Shown one piece after another: positions 1 through 5,532 of a stretch of DNA of 14,328 bases (the first letter of the stretch is position 1; every line of letters starts with the position of its first letter). The notes below the pieces were generated by a model, which did not search any database, was not told the DNA's origin, and saw only the letters and a list, made by a program, of their open reading frames with translations. Both the position numbers and the translations under genes were made by a program. Source of the DNA: a bacterium (GTDB lineage: Bacteria; Armatimonadota; HRBIN16); contig JANWXG010000043.1 in the NCBI GenBank assembly GCA_025057335.1, forward strand, positions 1-14,328, read 5' to 3'.

Positions 1-167
1 GGGAGTACTGCGATTGGATAGCGGGCACAGTGATGCCCGTGGTGTGGAAGCGGCGCTACGGCAAGGGGCGCGTATTCTACAGCTCGTTAGGACACGTCGC
101 CAAAGATTTCGAGGTACCTGAGGCGTTGGAAATCATGAAGCGTGGCATGTTGTGGGCGTCGAGGTAG
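1..167 (+). CDS. ThuA-like domain protein, C-terminal end only
   Basis: An open frame enters from the left edge (first complete codon at position 3) and ends at TAG 165-167, giving the last 54 residues. The visible part contains PVVWKRRYGKGRVFYSSLGH followed by a helix ending in MLWASR. This resembles the C-terminal end of ThuA-like (trehalose-utilization/glutamine-amidotransferase-fold) proteins, where a 'YGKGRVFYxxLGH' strand-turn is typical. Family members are often linked to sugar metabolism, but their biochemical role is poorly defined, so no reaction is assigned. The stop lies 7 bases before the ATG of the DUF1003 gene, so the two may be cotranscribed. The assignment rests on one short motif. 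Confidence 0.6.
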   Translation, partial: EYCDWIAGTVMPVVWKRRYGKGRVFYSSLGHVAKDFEVPEALEIMKRGMLWASR

Positions 168-174
168 AAGAGAT

Positions 175-666
175 ATGTCGGAACACACCCGAATAGAAGC
201 GAGACCACCCTCCCTCAGCGAGGTCAAACGCCAGCGCAAGCCCGTGCGCAATGTGAACGAGGAGCACGTGCGTGAACTTTCCCGAATGGAACGGCTGGCG
301 CTGGCTGTAACTGAGCGCGTCGGCACGATGGGCTTTTTCTTCCTGATAGCTGCGTGGACCGTTCTCTGGTTGGGATGGAATACGCTCGCCCCCAAACCGT
401 TACGCTTCGACCCGCCCACTGGCTTCGTGCTGTGGCTATTCATCTCCAACCTCATCCAGATTCTGCTCATGCCCCTGCTGATGGTGGGGCAGAACGTGCT
501 CAGCCGTCACGCTGAACTGCGTGCGGAAAGCGACTACGAGGTGAACCTCAAAACCGAACATGAGGTGGAAGTTATCCTGCAACATCTGGAGTATCAGAAT
601 CGACTGCTGGAGAAAATTGCATATAGGCTGGAGGTGAAGAATGATACCGATGCCACGAACGCTTAA
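175..666 (+). CDS. DUF1003 family membrane protein
   Basis: A 163-residue protein of the DUF1003 family, whose function is unknown. Two hydrophobic segments are visible at about residues 52-70 (MGFFFLIAAWTVLWLGWNTL region) and 82-104. They are separated by the FDP turn and followed by the conserved QN...R...LRAESDYEVNLKTEHEVE stretch at about 106-132, the hallmark of the family. The C-terminal part (about 128-155) is likely a cytoplasmic helix or coiled coil. The frame is open upstream to 142, but ATG 175 is preferred because a purine-rich ribosome site (GTAGAAGAG) lies just before it and the longer start would sit inside the ThuA-like gene. Its last 26 bases overlap the deacetylase gene, suggesting translational coupling. 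Confidence 0.88.
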   Translation: MSEHTRIEARPPSLSEVKRQRKPVRNVNEEHVRELSRMERLALAVTERVGTMGFFFLIAAWTVLWLGWNTLAPKPLRFDPPTGFVLWLFISNLIQILLMPLLMVGQNVLSRHAELRAESDYEVNLKTEHEVEVILQHLEYQNRLLEKIAYRLEVKNDTDATNA

Positions 667-1480
667 GGTAAGCATACTGCTAACCGTTCTGTGCCTCTTG
701 TCGACCAGCTGCCAACGTCAGCAGCCTCCTTCGGTTTCACACCAAATCGCGAACATGAGCGAGGCAGAAGCCAAAGCGAAGCTGGAGCAGTACTGGCAGC
801 ACGCTAAAGAGGAAGTCTACAAGAGCGTGCCTGAGCTGCTTGCCCAGGACCAGACAGAACTGGAGCGCGGATTAAAGTATAAAAAGTTCATGCATGGGGA
901 CCGAACGAAGAAGTGGATTGCGCTCACCTTCGACGATGGTCCCCACCCCGAGTACACTCCGCGCCTCCTAGACATCCTGCAGAGGTACAACGTACGCGCC
1001 ACTTTTTTCGTGGTAGGCAAGATGGCAGAAAAGCACCCTGACCTTCTGCGCCAGCAGGCACAGGCTGGACACAGCATCGGCAATCATACCTATCACCACG
1101 TGAACCTCACCCGCATTCCCCCTGCAGACGTGGCTGCTGAGATTAAAGCCTGTGGCGAGGTCATACAATCCATCACTGGAAAAGCTCCCCATCTGTTCCG
1201 TCCGCCAGGTGGCGACTATGACCGAAACGTTGCAGAAGTGGCGGAGGCGTTAGGATACTGGATAGTGCTGTGGACAGACGACCCCGGCGATTACGCAAAA
1301 CCACCTGAGAAAGAGCTCCGGCAGAAGCTTTTCTCGCGTATCAGTAACGGCGGGATTATCTTGCTACACGACGGCGTCGAGGAGACCATCGACTTACTAC
1401 CCGACCTCATTGAGTACCTGCAGTCGCAGGGATACAAGCTGGTTACCATTGATGAGATGCTCCCAGCAGATTCACGCTGA
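641..1480 (+). CDS. NodB-type polysaccharide deacetylase lipoprotein
   Basis: A 279-residue carbohydrate esterase family 4 (NodB homology) enzyme, expected to remove N-acetyl groups from a polysaccharide or peptidoglycan with a divalent metal. Residues 1-24 form a lipoprotein signal: basic MPRTLK, a hydrophobic core, then lipobox LSTSC with Cys24. All five CE4 motifs are visible: TFDDGP (96-101, catalytic base and metal Asp), HSIGNH (144-149, metal histidines), RPPGG (187-191), WTDDPGDY (211-218) and LLHDG (241-245, catalytic His243). Residues 30-85 are a helical, charged linker between membrane anchor and catalytic domain. ATG 641 has GGAGGTG four bases upstream; ATG 650 (MPRTLKV) would give better ribosome spacing and an equally good signal. 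The substrate cannot be read from the sequence. It faces comM convergently, with 43 bases between the stops and no clear terminator. Confidence 0.93.
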   Translation: MIPMPRTLKVSILLTVLCLLSTSCQRQQPPSVSHQIANMSEAEAKAKLEQYWQHAKEEVYKSVPELLAQDQTELERGLKYKKFMHGDRTKKWIALTFDDGPHPEYTPRLLDILQRYNVRATFFVVGKMAEKHPDLLRQQAQAGHSIGNHTYHHVNLTRIPPADVAAEIKACGEVIQSITGKAPHLFRPPGGDYDRNVAEVAEALGYWIVLWTDDPGDYAKPPEKELRQKLFSRISNGGIILLHDGVEETIDLLPDLIEYLQSQGYKLVTIDEMLPADSR

Positions 1481-1523
1481 ATACGCTACTGCATGAGGAG
1501 CAGCTATCGATTGATTACATCCG

Positions 1524-3059
1524 TTACAGCCAGAGACGTCTGTCTAGGCTGCGATACTGGATGGCTTCCGCCACGTGGGGCAGACCGATATGCTCCTCGC
1601 CTGCGAGGTCAGCAATCGTACGCGCCAGTTTCACAATGCGGTCGAACGCGCGGGCGCTGATGCCCATCTGCTGGCTGGCTTGTCGCAGTATCGCCTTCAC
1701 CTCCTCCGAGAGTGGGCAGAACTGGCGTATCATACGCGCTGTCATCTGCGCGTTACATCGCACAGGGGTTCCCTCGAAGCGCTGTTGCTGAATCTGTCGC
1801 GCTCGCACCACCCGCTCACGAATAGCTGCAGAGGGTTCGCCCGGTTGGGTGCGCAACAGGTCATCAGGAGTGAGGCGAGGCACCTCGATGTGGATATCGA
1901 TGCGGTCTAATAGCGGTCCCGACACCCGCTGTTGGTACTTGCGAATTTGCGTGGGCGAGCAAGTGCAGCCATGCTGTGGGTCGCCGAAGTAGCCGCAGGG
2001 ACACGGGTTCATAGCGGCAATGAGCATAAAGCGGGCAGGATATGCGATGCTGGCTTGCACGCGCGCGATGCTCACGATGCCGTCCTCCAGCGGTTGACGC
2101 AGAACCTCCAGCACCTCACGACGAAACTCTGGCAGCTCGTCGAGGAAAAGCACCCCGTTGTGCGCCAGGCTCACCTCTCCCGGACGGGGCACACTGCCTC
2201 CTCCCACCAGTGCAGCGTTGCTGCTCGTGTGGTGCGGCGCGCGAAAGGGTCGTGTGGTCAACAGTCCCGTGTTAGGAGGAAGTAAGCCAGCCACACTGTA
2301 TATCTTGGTGATTTCGATGGCTTCATCTACCGTCATCGGAGGCAGGATGGTGGGCACTCGTCGCGCTAGCATCGTCTTGCCCGAGCCAGGCGGACCGACC
2401 ATCACCACGTTGTGTCCTCCCGCAGCAGCGACCTCCAGGGCGCGTTTGACGTGATGTTGCCCTTTCACGTCGGCGAAGTCTACCTCGTACGGGGGTGGTT
2501 GGCGTAGCAGCTGCTCGGGGTCGTCGCGCAACGGAGTGATGCCATCGCGCGTGTTGAGCAGGGCTACTGCCTCCGCCAAGCTCGCGACGGGATAGACCTC
2601 CATGCTGCCCACAACCGCCGCTTCGGGCGCGTTGGACGCGGGCACAATCATGCGCCGGACGCCCCGTTCACGGGCGTGGATAGCAGTGGGCAACACGCCT
2701 GTCACGGCACGCACCGTGCCGTCCAAGGAGAGCTCGCCGATGATAAAGGTCTCTTCCAGCCACTCTGCATCTACCTGCCCCGCCGCCGCCAGAATGCCGA
2801 TGGCGATAGGCAGGTCGAAGGCAGGTCCTTCCTTGCGTAGGTCAGCAGGAGCCAGGTTGATGGTGATACGACGCAGGGGCCAGTGTAGACCAGAGTTGCG
2901 GATAGCCAGACGCACGCGGTCAATCGCCTCCTGCACAGCACGGTCGGGGAGACCAACGAGGGTAAAACCGGGCACGCCGCCCGACTGCATGTCTACTTCC
3001 ACTTCGACTGTATGCGGTTCAATTCCGTGCACAGTGCCCGAGAGCACACGAACCAGCAA
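1524..3059 (-). CDS. comM: ComM/YifB family Mg-chelatase-like AAA+ ATPase
   Basis: A full-length, 511-residue member of the YifB/ComM family. The family has an N-terminal ChlI-like (Lon protease fold) domain (about 1-170), a central Mg-chelatase AAA+ domain and a C-terminal Mg-chelatase helical domain (about 415-511). Visible motifs are MLVRVLSGTVHGIE at the N terminus, Walker A GPPGSGKT (222-229), PFRAPHHTSS (271-280), Walker B VLFLDELPEF (303-312), the family hallmark NPCPCGYFGDP (351-361) and LLDRIDIH (393-400). In Vibrio and Haemophilus ComM is a hexameric helicase that promotes branch migration during integration of transformed DNA; many non-competent bacteria also carry it. The TTG start at 3059 is fixed by a perfect AGGAGG six bases upstream and by the family-typical N terminus. 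It starts 24 bases after the receiver-PilZ stop, with no terminator between, so it is probably the second gene of that transcript. Confidence 0.95.
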   Translation of the reverse strand: MLVRVLSGTVHGIEPHTVEVEVDMQSGGVPGFTLVGLPDRAVQEAIDRVRLAIRNSGLHWPLRRITINLAPADLRKEGPAFDLPIAIGILAAAGQVDAEWLEETFIIGELSLDGTVRAVTGVLPTAIHARERGVRRMIVPASNAPEAAVVGSMEVYPVASLAEAVALLNTRDGITPLRDDPEQLLRQPPPYEVDFADVKGQHHVKRALEVAAAGGHNVVMVGPPGSGKTMLARRVPTILPPMTVDEAIEITKIYSVAGLLPPNTGLLTTRPFRAPHHTSSNAALVGGGSVPRPGEVSLAHNGVLFLDELPEFRREVLEVLRQPLEDGIVSIARVQASIAYPARFMLIAAMNPCPCGYFGDPQHGCTCSPTQIRKYQQRVSGPLLDRIDIHIEVPRLTPDDLLRTQPGEPSAAIRERVVRARQIQQQRFEGTPVRCNAQMTARMIRQFCPLSEEVKAILRQASQQMGISARAFDRIVKLARTIADLAGEEHIGLPHVAEAIQYRSLDRRLWL

Positions 3060-3065
3060 CTCTTG

Positions 3066-3071
3066 CCTCCT
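3066..3071 (-). promoter_or_regulatory. Shine-Dalgarno fixing the TTG start of comM
   Basis: On the - strand AGGAGG (3071-3066) is followed by six bases and then TTG at 3059-3057. This is an ideal ribosome-site distance. The next residues (LVRVLSG) match the usual ComM N terminus, so the rare TTG is the real start. The site lies in the 24-base gap after the receiver-PilZ stop codon. Confidence 0.85.
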
Positions 3072-3083
3072 GAAGCCAGTGTC

Positions 3084-4103
3084 TCACCTTCGCGCTGGCG
3101 TTTTTTCCAGCCATTCCGACAGTGCCTGTCGCATCGCAGGGGCAAGGCGAGTGAACTCCAGCCCCACTCGGTAGACCGCAGGCACCCTGTCGACGACGAC
3201 ATCGCCAGCGCAGACCACTCGTGCCTGCCCAGTGAGGGTCAGGTTCGCCCTAGACAGGGTTAGATGGAAAGCCGCTTCTTCTCCCACAGGAGGCGCCTGT
3301 GGCAGCAGCACAGAAAAGCCGCCGCGGCTCAGGTCATACAGCTCCCCTGTAAGAGTCAAAGGCGCCTTCTCCCGCTCCCCTTGGGGCGAAAACACAAGGC
3401 TCACTTGTCCTTCTTCTGCAACGCGCTGATGTCGGCGGCGCTGCAGACGGCGGATAGAAATCGGTTTGCTGAGATACAGTGCTAATCGCGGTGTCGTGGC
3501 TAGCTGGACACGAGCACGAAACTGATACACGCCGTCCCCCCGCGCAAACTGTACGATAGCCACCCCCTTCGACAGCGCCTGCATGTCCAGTGCCGCTACA
3601 GGAGGTTCTACCTCCAGCAAGCGGTCGTCCTGCCAGAGCACCCGCGATGCATAGGCGTATGAAGATTCCCCTGAACGCAGGTCAACTATCACCTTCTCGC
3701 CGTTTTGCAACAGCATGTGTGCTCCCGTCGCCAGAGAAGCCGACCGCACCTCGCGCCACACCAGCTCGGTGAAGGAGTCGAGGTCGAACGGTTTCTGCAA
3801 CACGGCGTTCGCTCCCAGCTGCACTGCTTGCTCGTGGAGCGCTGCATCATCGAAGGCAGTAATCAGAATGCAGGGCAACCTAGAGTGTTCCTTGCGGATT
3901 TCGCGCAATACCTCTACTCCTCCCTTGCGCGGGAGCCGAACGTCCAGCACGACAACGTCCACGGGCTGCGAGCGGACGATTTCCAGAGCCTGTACGCCAT
4001 CGTGCACTACGATACACTGTAGACCGCTTTGCTGTAGTCTGGCGCACAACACTCTGCATAGGTTCACCGAGTCATCTGCTACGAGCACACGAGCAGCGGG
4101 CAC
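3084..4103 (-). CDS. Response regulator with receiver, YcgR-like and PilZ domains
   Basis: A 339-residue, cytoplasmic two-part signalling protein. The receiver (about 4-120) has the acidic pair D10/D11, phospho-acceptor D54 (VVLDV), T82 and K104, so it should accept phosphate. Residues about 125-220 resemble the N-terminal (PilZN/YcgR-like) module found before PilZ domains. The PilZ domain follows (about 222-335) with the c-di-GMP-binding signature intact: RRxxR-type R223-x3-R227 and DLSRGG (257-262, DxSxxG). It therefore probably joins phosphorelay input with c-di-GMP sensing and acts by protein contact, for example on motility, pili or exopolysaccharide machinery; the target is not visible. 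Start: GTG 4103 is chosen because GGGGAGG lies five bases upstream and the receiver begins at once. ATG 4139 has no good ribosome site, and ATG 4214 lies before the predicted transcription start. A sigma-54 promoter precedes it; comM follows. Confidence 0.92.
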   Translation of the reverse strand: MPAARVLVADDSVNLCRVLCARLQQSGLQCIVVHDGVQALEIVRSQPVDVVVLDVRLPRKGGVEVLREIRKEHSRLPCILITAFDDAALHEQAVQLGANAVLQKPFDLDSFTELVWREVRSASLATGAHMLLQNGEKVIVDLRSGESSYAYASRVLWQDDRLLEVEPPVAALDMQALSKGVAIVQFARGDGVYQFRARVQLATTPRLALYLSKPISIRRLQRRRHQRVAEEGQVSLVFSPQGEREKAPLTLTGELYDLSRGGFSVLLPQAPPVGEEAAFHLTLSRANLTLTGQARVVCAGDVVVDRVPAVYRVGLEFTRLAPAMRQALSEWLEKTPARR

Positions 4104-4108
4104 CTGAG

Positions 4109-4115
4109 CCTCCCC
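4109..4115 (-). promoter_or_regulatory. Shine-Dalgarno fixing the GTG start of the receiver-PilZ gene
   Basis: GGGGAGG on the - strand (4115-4109) is five bases from GTG 4103. The in-frame ATGs farther upstream (4139, 4214) lack a comparable site, so this decides the start. Confidence 0.75.
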
Positions 4116-4219
4116 TTTCCGTTTCGCACAGACCTTCATTACAGTTTGGCGAACGCATATACAATACCAGCATTTCGCGCCCGTTTCCTTTCTCCGTGGG
4201 GCACTCCATCTCATATACC

Positions 4220-4235
4220 TGCAAGTTCCGTGCCA
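4220..4235 (-). promoter_or_regulatory. Sigma-54 (RpoN) -24/-12 promoter for receiver-PilZ and comM
   Basis: On the - strand the sequence reads TGGCACG-GAAC-TTGCA. It matches every position of the classical sigma-54 consensus TGGCACG-N4-TTGCW, with the essential GG and GC separated by exactly ten bases. With equal base frequencies such a match is expected only about 0.003 times over both strands of this window. It lies in the 176-base gap between the NtrC-family activator and the receiver-PilZ gene, and points at the latter. Transcription would start near 4209, leaving a leader of about 105 bases to GTG 4103. Sigma-54 promoters need an AAA+ activator, and one is encoded immediately upstream. 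Confidence 0.85.
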
Positions 4236-4279
4236 TTGCGGGCGGATTTGAGGGCAGCGGGCAAAAATTTCTCGATTTT

Positions 4280-5488
4280 TTATGCCGCAGTAATCGATCT
4301 GGGCAACAGGTCAGGAGTAAGCCACTCCGCGTCGGGGTCAGCAAGCACCACCGCGCGTTCGATAGTGTTTTCCAGTTCACGCACGTTGCCCGGCCAGTGG
4401 TAGCGCATCAGCGCTTCCAGCGCCTCAGGGGTCGCCGCCTGCAACCGCCTGCCGTTTTCCTCGTTATATCGACGCAGAAAGTGTTCCACGAGCAGTGGGA
4501 TATCCTCCCGGCGCTCGCGCAAGGGCGGGAGGTAAATCTCGATGACGTGCAGACGGTAGTACAGGTCTTCTCGGAAGGTCCTTTGCTCGACCATCTGTTT
4601 GAGGTCTTTGTTGGTCGCTGCGATAAGCCGCACGTCTACCTTGATGGTCTTGTTGCCACCTAGTCGCTCGAACGCATGCTCCTGCAACACCCGCAGCAGT
4701 TTCACCTGAATGGCAAGGCTCACCTCTCCGATTTCATCGAGGAACAAGGTGCCCCCATGTGCCAGCTCGAAACGTCCTTGCCTCTGCGTGGTGGCTCCTG
4801 TGAAGGCGCTCTTCTCATGTCCGAACAGTTCGCTCTCCAGCAGGGTTTCTGGCAGAGCAGCACAGGACACGGCGATGAAGGGTCCCTTCGCCCTGCTACT
4901 GTTACGGTGGATGGCTTTTGCTACCAACTCCTTGCCTGTGCCGCTCTCCCCACGGATGAGCACAGTGGCATTGCTGGAAGCAACCTTCCGAATCATCTGG
5001 TATACCTCCTGCATCGGTGCACTGTTACCCACAATGCCACTCAGGTCCAGCGTATCGCTCGGTTGCTGCGAGGGTTGCGCCACCTGTTGCGTTTGGCGAT
5101 ACTGTTCCGCTGCGCTGTCCACTTTCGCTTTCAGCTCTTCGAGGTCGACAGGCTTCTCAATGTAGTCTATCGCCCCATTTTTCAACGCCTGAACTGCTGT
5201 ACGAACGGTCGGACGCGCCGTAATCAAAATAGCTCTGGCATTCGGATGCATTTGGAGTATCTTCTGTAGCAGTTCCAGACCATGCATCGCTCCTGGCAGA
5301 ATCAGGTCGATGATTGCTAAGTGTATGGGCTGTTGGGAGGCGAGTTCCACAGCCCGCTCGCCATGCTCAGCGGTCAGCACGTGGTAGGTCTTGGAAAAGT
5401 GCGCCTCTAGAGCGCGCCGATGTCCTGCCTGATCCTCGACAATCAGCAGAGTCAGCGGTTCTGCTTTGCCTGTTGTTGACTTCGCCAT
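4280..5488 (-). CDS. NtrC-family sigma-54 activator lacking the DNA-binding domain
   Basis: A bacterial enhancer-binding-protein homologue of 402 residues. The receiver (about 10-125) has E18/D19, phospho-acceptor D61 (AIIDLILP), T90 and K112. A linker rich in Gln and Ser follows (about 130-150). The sigma-54-interaction AAA+ domain (about 153-380) has Walker A GESGTGKE (180-187), SAFTGA (227-232, usually GAFTGA), Walker B LFLDE (248-252), the FREDLYYRL arginine-finger region (about 318-326) and HWPGNVREL. The protein then ends within about 35 residues (LTPDLLPRSITAA, stop TAA), where family members usually carry a Fis-type helix-turn-helix of 40-60 residues. No such helix-turn-helix appears in the other frames downstream. 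DNA-binding-domain-less relatives such as Helicobacter FlgR are known to work from solution. Start ATG 5488 has GGAGG 11 bases upstream; ATG 5497 and ATG 5527 are also open. It lies 44 bases after the kinase gene, its likely partner. Confidence 0.93.
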   Translation of the reverse strand: MAKSTTGKAEPLTLLIVEDQAGHRRALEAHFSKTYHVLTAEHGERAVELASQQPIHLAIIDLILPGAMHGLELLQKILQMHPNARAILITARPTVRTAVQALKNGAIDYIEKPVDLEELKAKVDSAAEQYRQTQQVAQPSQQPSDTLDLSGIVGNSAPMQEVYQMIRKVASSNATVLIRGESGTGKELVAKAIHRNSSRAKGPFIAVSCAALPETLLESELFGHEKSAFTGATTQRQGRFELAHGGTLFLDEIGEVSLAIQVKLLRVLQEHAFERLGGNKTIKVDVRLIAATNKDLKQMVEQRTFREDLYYRLHVIEIYLPPLRERREDIPLLVEHFLRRYNEENGRRLQAATPEALEALMRYHWPGNVRELENTIERAVVLADPDAEWLTPDLLPRSITAA

Positions 5489-5532
5489 ATCCGCCATAAC
5501 CTCCACAAGAACAGTTTTACTCGTCATTGAAA

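Noticed and set aside
1509..1521. Twelve-base string ATTGATTACATC shared with 11592-11603
   Set aside because: The two copies have unrelated surroundings and no repeat structure; chance is the simplest explanation.
2602..3174. Long + strand open frame opposite comM
   Set aside because: It is antisense to a full-length conserved gene, is rich in Arg, Ser and Pro as expected for a shadow frame, and has no recognised motif.
4263..4280. A/T-only hairpin (AAAAAT/ATTTTT) right after the activator stop as terminator or IHF site
   Set aside because: The stem has no G-C pair and the match to the IHF consensus has two mismatches, so neither call is supported.
4072..4380. Alternative frame after the activator stop that might encode a lost Fis domain
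   Set aside because: Its translation has no helix-turn-helix pattern, so a frameshift does not explain the missing domain.
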